Origin: Struthio camelus
Lineage: Eukaryota; Chordata; Aves; Struthioniformes; Struthionidae
Direction of reading: 5' to 3'
DNA length: 64,000 nucleotides
Assembly (NCBI RefSeq): GCF_040807025.1
Contig: NC_090943.1
Location: 127,792,900-127,856,899 of the forward strand
Position numbers and translations under genes: made by a program
In this document: positions 1 to 11,160 of the stretch, piece after piece
Numbering within the stretch: the first letter of the stretch is position 1
Layout of the letters: each line of letters opens with the position of its first letter
Notes under the pieces: model-generated
Seen by the model: only the letters and a program-made list of their open reading frames with translations
What the model was told of the DNA's origin: nothing
Databases searched by the model: none

Positions 1-1063
1 AAAGCAAACGCCACCCCAGTCTTCAAAAAGGACAAGGACGGAGGACCCAGGGAACTACAGGCCAGTCAGCCTTACCTCAATCCCTGGAAAGGTGATGGAA
101 CAGCTCATCCTGGAGGCCAACTCCATGCGTGTGAAGGACCAGAAGGTGATGAGGAGGAGCCAGCATGGCTTCACAAAGGGGAAATCATGCTTAACCAACC
201 AATTGGAAGCCTTCTGGGGTGGAATGGCTGTCTGGGTAGATGAGGGGAGAGCGGGGGTTGCTGTCCTCCTTAACTTCAGCAAGGCTTTTGACGCTGTCTC
301 CCATAACATCCTCGTAGGCAAGCTCAGGAAGTGTGGGCTGGATGAGCGGACGATGAGACGGATTGAGAACTGGCTGAATGGCAGAGCTCAGAGGCTTGCG
401 ATCAGTGGTGCAGAGTCTAACTGGAAGCCTGTAGCTAGCGGGGTGCCCCAGGGGACAATAGCGGGTCCCGTGTTGTTTAACTCATTCCTCAGTGACTTGG
501 ATGGAGGGATAGAGCGCCTCCTCAGCAAATTTGCTGATGACACCGAGCCGGGAGGAGCGGCTGGCACACCCGAGGGCTGTGCTGCCATTCAGAGGGACCC
601 GGACAGGCTGGAGAGATGGGCAGAGAGGCACCTCCTGGAGTTCCACCGAGGCAAGTGCAGGGTCCTGCCCCCCGGGGAGGAATAACCCCAGGCACCAGGA
701 CAGGCTGGGGGGTTGACCTGCTGGAAAGCAGCTCTGCGGAGAAGGACCTGGGAGTGCTGGTGGACAACAAGTTGACCGTGAGCCAGCCGTGTGTCCTTGT
801 GGCCAAGAAGGCGAATGGTATCGTGGGCTGCGTTAGGAGGAGCATTGCCAGCAGGTGGAGGGAGGTGATCCCGCCTCTCCGCTGAGTCCTGGTGAGGTCA
901 CACCTGGAGTACTGTGTCCAGTTCTGGGCTCCCCAGGACGAGAGAGAATGGAGCTCCTGGAGAGAGTCCAGCGAAGGGCTCCTAAGACGACGAAGGGAGT
1001 GGAGCATCTCTCCTGTGAGGAAAGGCTGAGAGAGCTGAGAAGAGAAGGCTCGGGGGGGAGCTG
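1..1063 (+). pseudogene. CR1 ORF2 reverse transcriptase remnant
   Basis: The longest open piece is 92-685. It shows the RT palm in order: motif A region (NFSKAFDAVSHNIL), motif B (GVPQGTIAGPVLFN) and motif C (KFADDTE, FADD box at 530-541). The reading frame is broken on both sides. A frameshift near 30-45 separates the upstream VFKKDKDG stretch from the NYRPVSL-type frame. A second near 676, in a G run, shifts the frame after the GKCRVLPPG motif, and a TGA at 883-885 interrupts the next piece. Later segments ([22 protein letters not shown]) lie in other frames. It cannot make a full polymerase. Confidence 0.9.
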
Positions 1064-1398
1064 ATCAATGTGTATAAGTTCCTGCAGGGAGAGTGCCAAG
1101 AGGATGGGGCCAGACTCTGCTCAGTGGTGGCCAGCGATAGGCCGAGAGGCAACGGGCACAAAGCGAAACACAGGAAGTTCCGTCTGGACATGAGGAAAAA
1201 GTTCTTTCCTGTGAGGGTGACTGGGCCCTGGAGCAGGTGTTCCAGCGAGGTTGTGGAGTCTCCGTGCTTGGAGACGTTCAAAAGCCGTCTGGACACACTC
1301 CTGGGTAATGTGCTCTAGGTGGCCGTGCTTGAGCAGGGAGGTTGGGCGAGATGATCTCCAGAGATCCCTTCCAACCTCCACCATTCTGTGATTCTGTG
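1..1398 (+). mobile_element. CR1 LINE, 3' portion (ORF2 reverse transcriptase to 3' end), cut by window start
   Basis: Sense-strand CR1 ending in the family's octamer repeat, ATTCTGTGATTCTGTG at 1383-1398. It contains the reverse transcriptase region of ORF2 and the C-terminal region before the 3'UTR. No poly-A tail follows, as expected for CR1. The copy is the same sequence as 13599-14996 in the other arm, with the same disabling mutations, so it was copied with the arm. Confidence 0.95.
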
Positions 1399-3840
1399 AA
1401 GGTTTATAAAGCAAATGAAACCCCTTCAATCTATGTTTATATTAATTATTTTTAAAACTGTGTCACTGATCCTGTTCAATGCATAATTTCTTAATATCAT
1501 ATTTGTCCCACCCTGTAGCCTATACATTGTTTTCTCACTTTTTTCTTTTCTTCTCACTTCTACTCCTCTGATCTTCCCCTCCATTTCTTTACTCTGCACT
1601 GTGCCATTTTCTTCCCCCCTCTCTCTTTCCTACATGTCTCTGTGTCTTAGCCACCTCTCCTCTTCCCAAACCAGACTTTGAGCTGGCATCAAGTACAAAC
1701 AGAAGATGACATTGAATTTAAGCACAGGTTCCAATCCTTACTTGAAAACAATGCAGATTTAGCCATATACACTGAACTAAACATATTATTATGCTAGATA
1801 GGATTTATAGGAACGACTTCGAGTGAAGATTCGCAACCTAAAAAAAAAAAAAAATCACAATCCACCATAGCGAGGACAGCTACTGCAAAAAGCCTATGAA
1901 GTACTTTTCACAGAGGATGCACGTTGTAATTTTTGCAAAAACAGAGCTCTACTCTTTTCGTCTCTTACATCTAGTGCTTGAATGTAGCTTCAGCCTAAAA
2001 GTAAATAAACAAAACCATGCAATTTCATTCTTAAACAGAAGAGAGGTTTAAAAGTTGAGCCTAGAAGAATTCCTATGTCTTTTCTGTGAGGGCATTTTGC
2101 ATACAAGGCAGCTGGATTAAATGTGTTGTCCTAGCTCTTCTCTCCATTATTTAATGGTGGGTCGTAATGCCAGTTATTATATTGCTTTGCATGAGTTTTG
2201 AGAAGAAGGATTCTCTAATAAAGCGTAAGGCTTGGATGCCTCAGGAGAAACGAGACCTCAAGAGGACAGAGTCATATAATTGGTCTAGACTGGATTAATC
2301 TCTTACCTCAAGTCTTTGCTAATTTGTATAATAATCATTGGTAGGAGGATCAATTTCTCCAGAAAAAAAAAAAAAATCCAAGTAAAAAACGGAATTGACC
2401 CTTAGTCTTCATTTAGGATTCCACTATTATAAATTTTTAGTCCTGTAGTGATAAAACTAAAGAAAGAAATGTATTTTCCACGGCTTCTTTTAAGATAGCA
2501 AGAAATTATTGAAATACTGTCTCATATATGGAAGAAGAATGAGAAGTCTTTTGATTTTTTCAGAGGAAAGGATTGTAATTCTTACAAAGGCAAGTTTCCA
2601 TAGTGCTTAAACTCATCTCTGAGGAACTGAGATAAAAAGAAACAAGGATCTGAAGTATATGTTGAAAACTATATGGACCAAATGGATTCTGTTTGTACAT
2701 TCATTAATTGTGAATACATACATGAGCTTGCTGGAGGGGAGTGGGGGGGGGGGGGGGGAGGTAATAGCTTGGGAGAAACTGAGTATTTTTACCTTGCTTT
2801 GGCTGTGGTCTGAAAGCCACGACATATTGGACCGTTAGGAAGTGACACAAGAATAGAAAAATCTCAATAAAACCGTGTAGCTCTAGGGATTGGAAATTTT
2901 ATGTAGCATGTTACCAGCAATAGGAAGAAACTGGACTGAGATGGCCTAGGATATATTTTGCCTTCCCATATACGTACTGGTTGATTTTTCTGTCCTCGGG
3001 TCTTAATTCTCTGTGGTAAGCTAAGAAATCTGAATTTAAATAGAGTGCTATTAATGCTAAAAAAATTTGCTTTGTCTGAAAAACTCTCACTTCCTTCCAA
3101 AAAAAATAAGTGATCTGAATAAACTTTTTTTGAGTAAGCAAAATCAAGTAAATATAAAATTTGTTGCTTTTTGTAATATTCTTACATTTCAGATTAGAAG
3201 TTTTTATTTTTTTCCAGCAAAAAACACATTTACCTGATATTACTCAAATGCTAACTTTATGCTAGCTTTTCTCAGTGTTTTTCGATTGAAGTGGTTCAGG
3301 AAAACTACCTTAACTGGTGAAGAAAGTCTTATTAAAGGGCAATGTCCCAATTTCACATCTGAAAGATAAAGAGAGATGAGAAATAAGAAAATCTGCATGA
3401 ATCTGCGTGTATATATGCCTGTGGTAATGGTTTAGGGCTGCTGACGAGAGTGGCTGGCTACTTTTTTCCGAGAGAACAGAGTGAGCAGGTTAATGAGAGC
3501 CAAAAAGATTGTCTAGATGAAAGTGATCTATCCTTTCAGATTAAATATGTTTTGAGAACTCTATGGTTCCACTGTTCCTCTTACTAAACTTTCTCTTCTG
3601 CTCGATTCCTCTATGTATTTGAACTTCAGGTCAGCAAGAGAAGGATTTTTATTTTCTCTGGTCTTCTTTTTGTTCTTGAGAATTTTGTTTTGCCTCTCCA
3701 CAAGCTTATGTTCCCTGTAATTATATCTCTGGTGTAAAGACACATAATTTCATCTACCTTGATGTCACCCTCGGTCCACAAATTCATTTATATCACACAG
3801 ATGCAGAGCTAATTTATAGTAGGTGTCACTTTGTAAAACA
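1399..3840. other. Non-repetitive part of the left arm, no gene seen
   Basis: AT-rich DNA with two A runs (15 A from 1840, 14 A near 2363) and the 16-G run at 2743-2758. The open frames here are short, lack splice context and reappear in mirror image in the other arm. Confidence 0.7.
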
Positions 3841-4041
3841 TATCTTGCTGTACTATTTTCTGAAGTAATGTTTTGACAGTTTCTAATCAAACTTTTCTTT
3901 CCAGCTTGTTGGAGATAAAAGAATACATCAAGACACTAATGGGTACTTTGAATTATTAAGGTAAATTAATTCTAGCAATTGCTATGAAGATAGAAAACTG
4001 AAGTACAGGATAAGGTTAATAAAGATTATTTAAACCTTTTG

Positions 4042-4093
4042 CATACACAAACACACATACACACACACATATACACACACACACATACATATA
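4042..4093. repeat. (CA)n-rich microsatellite
   Basis: Imperfect CA/TA dinucleotide tract. Confidence 0.9.
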
Positions 4094-4932
4094 CTGTGAA
4101 GATTTACATTTCTTAGAATGCTTGTTTAGTATAGCTTTCAACTAGTGGACTGAAATATAACTAAAGACCAGGGCAGAATCAGGCTTAGCTGGAAAAGTAC
4201 AAATAGTTTTGTGCTCCCTTTCCAGAAGCTACAGTTTTCTGCTGCAAAATGAAATCATAGTTTATTGAAAGGATGTTCTGAAAAACAAAAAAGCCCCTAA
4301 AGAATAAGAGAAATCCTTCTGTTAAGCTCATTAGGCTGGGGTATTTTCAAAGATTCAGTGTTGTCCTTCTGCCTTCAAAAGTCACATAACAAAAAAAAAT
4401 CTTCTAAGGAAGTATGTCTCTCCTTTACAAAAAGGCAGACTTAGTGAATAAGTACTTCTGTTCTGAGTTTGATGAAGTACTAATATACAAGAGGATGGCG
4501 AAATATTGTCATCAAAGGCAAGCCTCCAACATTGACAGATATTCTTCAACATCGTGTGATTGAAAAACTCAGAACACTTTTCTTTTTGTATCTTTGTAGA
4601 GTCTTAATCAAAATGTCTAGGGTATATAGTTGAATGCTTACAAAAGTCTAACTAGTCTCCTGGGACCTGTGATGGCTTGCATATTCGTAATGTTATTTGA
4701 CAGATTATATATAAGACCATTTCAGGTATTGTTCAAGTCAGTAGACAATCCAAAACCATAGTGCAGAGTATTTTTAGTAAAAATTCCAATGAAAAGATTT
4801 CTTCCCATGAAAGTGAGTGAATGGAAATAATATCTATGTAGAAATGTTCTGCTGATGCCTGTCATGACATATCTTTAGAAGATCTAGAGACACACAAGTA
4901 GATCAATTTCAAAATAAAGGATTAACATAAAG

Positions 4933-5740
4933 TCATAGAATAGTTCAGGTTAGAAGGGACTTGAAAAGGCCAACCTCCTGCTCAGAGCAAGGTCAGCTAT
5001 GAGTCATACTTTATCCAGTCTGGTCTTGAAAATTTCCAAGGATGGAGATTTCATAACCTCTCTGGGCAGCCTGTTCCAGTGCTTGAGTGGCCTCATGGTG
5101 AAAAAGTTTTTCCATATATCTGGTCAAAACCACTCTTGCTTCAACTTCAGTATCCATCATCCATCACAGGACATGTGCTTCGGCCCCCTGACAATCTTAG
5201 TGGCATTCCACTGAACTCACTTCAGTTTATCAATGTATTGTCCTGGGAAGGATCAGTATTCTGGAGGTCATCTAACAAGTGCTGAGCAAAGGGAGATAAT
5301 CACTTCCCTCAATCTACTGGCCATGCTCCTCTTAATACAGTCGGGATGCTGTTGGCCACCTTTGCTGCCAGAGCACACTGCTGGCTCATGCTCAGTTCCC
5401 TGTTTGGCAAGAGCCCCACGTCCTTTCCAGCAGAGCTGCTCCCCAGGCAGTCAGTCCCCAGCCTGTATCAGTGCAAGGGGTTCTTCCTTCCTAGATGCAG
5501 GACTTGGCAATGTCTTCGTTGAACATCATAAGGTTCATGTTGATCCATTCCTCTGTCCTGTGATACTCCACTTGTAAGTGGCTTCCAGATATAGCTTGAC
5601 CCATTTACCACTACCCGCTGAGCCTGACTGTCCAACCAGTTTTTTATCCATCTATTTGTCCATATATCCAAACCGTAACTTCTTAACTTGTATACAAGAA
5701 TATTGTGGGAGACAGTGTTGAAAGCCTGCTGATTACTAAT
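4933..5740 (-). mobile_element. Old CR1 LINE fragment with internal deletion
   Basis: Minus-strand CR1: the 3' end is at 4933 (TCATAGAATAG... is the complement of the CR1 terminus) and homology runs into ORF2. On the minus strand the RT pieces read QQAFNTVSHNILVYKLRSYG, KNWLDSQAQR and WKPLTSGVSQ. Directly after GVSQ the sequence jumps to RRHCQVLHLGRKNP, which in intact elements lies well downstream, so RT motifs B/C and the following block have been deleted. It is more diverged than the copies in the arms and carries many small changes. Confidence 0.88.
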
Positions 5741-8700
5741 GGATTCCAAACACCATTTAAATGTTCTAGCATGAAGAACAACAGGGATGCCATTCAAGAC
5801 TTCCATTGTTTCTATCTGGAAGATTAGTCCATATCATGGTGGGCAGAGTAATAGCTATTTGTATATAAACACATATATGTGAGGTCAAATTGTTTGTGGT
5901 TTGCAGAAATCTGTTTTGGGCTGGTGCATCACTGATTGAATTAGTCTGATAGTTTATTATCTCTTGGGAGAGATCATAGACTTAGTATATATTCAGTATG
6001 AAAGTCTCCAGTTCATCCAAATATGTTTAAAATTACCATCTAATTTTCACGTGTTCCCTACTGCAGAATAGGAAGCTTTCTGATATGAAAATGTACACAG
6101 GATAAAAGTGTTTTTTTTCTGAGGACACCATAACAATTTGTGAACTGAGACAGCATTTTGTTACTATTGTGTCATCTTCCATTATTGTGGAAGACGTTAT
6201 TACTTTTAAGATAAAAGTGGTATTCTTGATTTGCTGTTCACCAAATCAGGGCATTTTGTTTTCTGCATATTATTTATTCCTCTTTCTAAAGAGTTTTTTG
6301 AAGGGCTGACTTATTTTTATTTTCTTTTCAGGAAAATCCTCCCTCCTGAAACTTAAAACTTTGTTCTTTCAGTATTGCTAGAACCTCAATTAAAATAAGT
6401 GCATCATCTCTGTAGGTATTGTTTCATTATTTATGGGGAATAAAAACTTTACATTCACTATACTCCATGTGGACACACTAATAAAGAATTTGCAGCATCT
6501 TCTTAGGCCAAAATGTCCTTGAATTTTCATTCTGATCAGTACACATCTGTTTGTTTTTTTCCAAAGCCTTATTTCTTTCCAAGAGAAGCAAACTTAATAT
6601 CTTATAGAACTCTTTTTATCACATTTACCTAAAAGCCTATTTGCAGATCCTCAGTAATTAGCTATGCTATTTATTTTTTTGGCAGCAGAGCTAAGATGAA
6701 CTCAGTTTTCTTCTAGGGAGAATCAAATTAAATTTCAGACTGTATTTGTCTAAGCTATGATATTAGCAAATTAAATGTACAAATTCATATGACAGCTGAC
6801 AGAGAAAAAGGGGTTAAACTGCTTCCAAAGCATACTTTTGTATGTTCCCAATTTAGGATATTTGCAAGGCAGCTTTTTGCTTTTCAGTACATATTTTTAC
6901 TTATCATATGAGCAGTTGGCTGTATAAGGACAAAACATACAAGTAGAGTAATTTTATAATTAACATTGACATGAATTCCAATTTCCTGCTCCTTGAAGGA
7001 CCAACGTTCTTGCTAATCAATTGAGAAAAGTCTATATGTACACATACTTTTAAAAAAAATCAATAGAGTTCAGTGAGTTAGATTTTTCGGTTGTTCTGTA
7101 CAGAGCATTTTTACAGCCTGCTCCCTTTCCCAGAGTTTAGCATTTTGCCGTCTGAATTTTGAGTGAAGAAGGAACTGGATGATGGTTGAGATTGCTGTGT
7201 CTTTTATTCCTCTGTATACATATGATATAAAGTTCTGAGGAAAACTTTCTGAGATTCAGAGATTACTTGTGTATCACTACTATGATGTGCATGTAAAGAA
7301 TGTCTTGAGGGTCTGAAATAAGGAATTAAGTTTTTCCTGCATATATTTATATTATTGTAATTCTATATTGCAGTGCAGAGTTGATACTAATAGAGAAGAT
7401 ATTTGGAGTATTAGAGATTTAAGTCTGTCAGTATCTTTCGGATGGCATAGACATCAGCTGGTTCTTCAGATCACCTGACTGTGAAAGTTGGATGAGAGTT
7501 AAAATCTGAAGCTCCGGGTGGATTAAGTGAACTGTCATCTGGCTAAAGGAGCTGTTCAGAGAAAATGGCCAACATAAAAGCACTGCATGCCATGGTATAT
7601 TGGTACAATTCAAAACAAATTTCCTTTTGATTTATTCCTTATTCATACTACTTTTCTCGTATTTCATAAAATACATTTTTTCTTTTTAGTTAAAATGGCT
7701 TTCAACATGTTACCTCAGTGTCATTATGGTATCAAAGAGAAGTAGCCTTTGATTTGTTATAGTCTATCTGACCTATAGGAGAGTTGTATTTGTTTTTCCA
7801 CATTTTGTTAAGCATCTTTACTTACTCTCTGAATTTATGTAAAAATATGTATGTTCAAAAGTGGAAAAGTTTGAATTTGTTAAATTCAAATTTGACATAA
7901 ATTGTATACATCAATGAAAAGCATAATTAGTGATTGCAATAGTTAATCAAAGAATATAGTGTATTCTTCATTTCTTGGCAATATTAAAATTATGAGTGGC
8001 TGTTTCTCTAAAAGGAATGCTGTAGTTCAGCACAGATTATTTGTCTTGATTTGGAAAGAACTGGGTGAAATTATCTGGCCCAATTTTGCAGAGAGGCAGA
8101 CTAGAATGTAATTGTAGTCACTTCAGTCCTTAGCATCTACAAATGAATCAAGATATTTTGTCAGAAGTTAGAAAAATAAGTGTGAAGTGTAATTCTTGCA
8201 ATACTGATAAGCCTTCTTTAGGCTGGGAAACAGGGGTGATTAAACAAAGGGAAAGCACCCCACCATATGTTTTTGTTTTGAATTGACAACATTTTGAACA
8301 ACTACAATTTTTGAACAAATAGTTTTATTTTTGAAAATATTCAATAGAAATAGTCTAAATTAATGCTCTGAAAAGATAAAATTGGAAATGGATGCAATTT
8401 AATTGAATGTATAGCAATTTTGAGAAATACTATTTTTTAATGTGGTACAGATTGTGGTTTCCTGTTGTGAGACTTAAAGAAAATTTTATGGTCCATTCTA
8501 CAAGTTTCAGGTTTGTTAAACTTATTTTAGTGAATCAAAAGTTGACTCTCTTCCTTCTTAAATCTGAACATTTATATCATTATATTCCAGCCTTCTGCTT
8601 GTTATTGCATCTTGCTAGTATTTAGTCTTGCTATTTTTTACACTAATCTGAAAAATTAAAATGAATAATGATATGGTCATCTGCTAGTTTTCTTTGAGGA

Positions 8701-9930
8701 ATATAAATTAAATTTTCATCCGATATAATAAAGCACGTTTTGAAAGCTAGAGACCATTTCAAGGTGTAATAAACTAGAATTTGGAGATGGGAATGGGGCA
8801 CATACTAAGTTCTGCCTTGGAAGCTATAATTTTTTTTAATTTGTATGGTTTTTAAGAGTCATCTGAACTCATTGTTTATATGTAATTCATGAGAATATCT
8901 ATAACTTCTGAAGTACGTTTTACTTTTGACCCCACCCTCTCCACAATGTCCCAGAGTGCTTTTCAAACTATATTGTGCCAACTGTTAGAAACAACTTGTC
9001 TCTGTCTTCTGAAGCGTACCTTCGTTAACACAGAATCACAGAATGTCAAGGTAACATGCATAAAAATCATGGATTTTTTTGACTATCTTTTAAAGAAAGA
9101 ATGTTCACATTTGAAATTCTTTGTAATGTCGATGTCTAAACATTTGTAATTTCAGCCTCTTAATGAAAATGCGATTCACTGATAAGTTATTTCCTGTATT
9201 TGAAATAAAAATGTTATTAAAATAAGGTAGTGAGAATTTGGTAAAAGTTTGTTAAAGACTTGATGGAGCTCTGTTGCTGATGGTCACCAGATTATTATCA
9301 TATGTAATATTTATACTTATGTACTTTGAGGTAATATTTGGCTGCTGCTTCTACCTGTGACCTCCACAGAACCTTCTGGCAAAGCACAGTCTGATGATGC
9401 TTTTATCGTGGAATACTTGGCTTGTATCCCAAATACCCTTGCCCCTAAGACCAACATCAAATATACTAACGTAAGTACATTGACCCTGACACTCCAACCT
9501 TCTGGGCACTTCGGTTTACAGTTTAACTGTCCAGGGACCATGTAACAGTTAAAGCAAGGAACATGCCAGCTTTGCAGTGGATTTTCATAAGCATCAATAA
9601 AAGGGGCAAGAGTGCTATAGATCAGTGGAAAACCTAAAGAACATCTCCATATAATTCCCTGCCACAGTTTCTTTGCCAAAAACTGAAAGGTTTTGGGTAC
9701 TATTCTGTATCCCTTACTTGTTCAGACTTTTTGTTTTTGTTCTCCTTCAGTTCAGTCATCTTATTCTAGTGAAAAGACGTATTGAGAATCTCTCTTAAGA
9801 GTAATAATAATGATAAAAAAACTCTCTGAACTCTTTCTCCAATTGTTCACACTAGGATTTTTCATATTAAAGTCTGAGGGTAAGATTTCTGTTTTCGAAT
9901 GGCTGACAAATACAGTAACCTCATCTATCT
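5741..9930. other. AT-rich non-coding stretch
   Basis: No repeat or exon recognised. A short CACAGAATCACAGAATG string at about 9029-9046 resembles a CR1 terminus, but no CR1 body is attached. Confidence 0.6.
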
Positions 9931-9939
9931 TTGAAGTTT

Positions 9940-10010
9940 GCCCTGTTTTAAACAAAGGGCAGGGCCAGATGACCTCAAAATGTCCCTCCTAACCTAAATT
10001 ATATTATAAA
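9940..10010 (+). mobile_element. Possible CR1 3' end stub
   Basis: The string GGGCCAGATGACCTCAAAATGTCCCTCCTAACCTAAATTAT resembles the last about 60 bases of CR1 in sense orientation, but the terminal octamers are degraded. This is judged on a short stretch only. Confidence 0.45.
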
Positions 10011-11160
10011 CTGAAAGTTTCTTGTTCTGATTCTGTCAGATATGTTTATTGTTCTGCATAAGTAAAACTATTCAATTCTTAACGCTTTTCTCATTTAGAT
10101 GGACACCATGATTTCTTAATAATACTATTTAATGTAGTATAGTACCCTTGCACAGTTGAGAAATGGAGATAGCTTTTGGTCAGAGAACTTATCTAAACTC
10201 CCATTACTTCCAATTTATCCATGCCCCTTTAAACCTCTTAGACTAGATGTCCAGAGATTCCAGCTCCTTGAACTATAGCAATATTAGTAGAGTTCTTAGA
10301 TATAAAATTTCCAGCATTGATATATGAAGTGAGAATTAAAAGCATTGCATACTCACCAAACTTGTAAATAAAGTTTGTGAAATCTTAAATGAGAGTAGCA
10401 TCCTAACAGCTTTATATTTTAAGGGTATGTTGGCTCATATTTTTAAAATAACATTTAAAACTCTGGGGCCTGTGTTGAAAAGTTACATGCTTTTGCTCTG
10501 TAGACTTAAGAGCATTCAAATTGTCCTACTGGATCACACCCAAAATCCATCCAGGCAGTTCCTTGTCTCAAACAGTGGCTCGTAGTGAAAGGCTAGAAAT
10601 ACTATAATACAAAAAGCATACAGTGATGCCTTTCAGGGTGAAATCCTCCAAGCTCACAGCAATCTTCTTCTTAGCTACAGGTAACATTACCATGTTTTGT
10701 TAGCTTTTATCACTGTGGCATGTGAAATTGCATTTCCTTATTTTGAATCTGTCATTTTGACGTTTTCTTTTGAGGCCTTCTAATTCTTGTCATACGAGAA
10801 TAAGGAAAATATCCCTTGGTATCTTTCTTCATACCACTCATGATTTAAGAAGTCCTTATCACATCTCTTCTCAGTTGTCTTTCCCAGATGGAAGAGTCCC
10901 TGTCGAGTCCCTGTCTCTGGCAGTCTGGAAGCTATACTGTACCTTGGTACCCTGCCTTTATATCGCATAAGATTAGAAATTCTTTTCAGATGGAAAAGAG
11001 TGGGACCAGAATGTATAGATGTGGATGAACAATGAGTGCTATAATATAATTAAGACCTGCAATATTGATTCTGTTTAATTCAGGGTTTAAGAGAAAATAA
11101 GAGGTCCCTGCAAAGGAGAGATAAGACTCAAGTAGTTCATACATATCCAAGAGTCCATTT
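10011..11160. other. AT-rich non-coding stretch up to the right arm
   Basis: No gene or repeat recognised. The boundary with the inverted-repeat arm is at 11160/11161. Confidence 0.6.

Larger units (their letters stand above)
1..3840 (+). repeat. Left arm of a large near-identical inverted repeat
   Basis: This segment is the reverse complement of 11161-14996. Paired coordinates add up to 15001 at the inner end and 14997 at the outer end; the whole 4-bp shift is one homopolymer (16 G at 2743-2758 against 12 C at 12243-12254). By eye I found only two substitutions (2905 against 12096, and 3457 against 11544). The inner border is sharp: pairing stops after 3840. The outer border is not visible because the arm runs off the window start. 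The arm contains the 3' 1.4 kb of a CR1 element plus 2.4 kb of non-repeat AT-rich DNA, so these are copies of one segment, not two independent transposon insertions. Confidence 0.95.
3841..11160. other. Spacer (loop) between the inverted-repeat arms
   Basis: Single-copy, AT-rich 7,320-bp sequence between the two arms. It holds an AC-rich microsatellite near 4042-4093, an old internally deleted CR1 at 4933-5740 and a possible CR1 3' stub near 9,940-10,010. I see no convincing exon. The longest open frame (minus strand, 9317-9679, 120 codons) has no recognisable motif and no good splice sites. Confidence 0.8.

Noticed and set aside
522-1007. 161-codon antisense frame (and its mirror at 13990-14475)
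   Set aside because: Antisense shadow of CR1 ORF2, no independent evidence.
9317-9679. 120-codon minus-strand frame in the loop
   Set aside because: No motif, no good splice sites, overlaps an equally open plus-strand frame.
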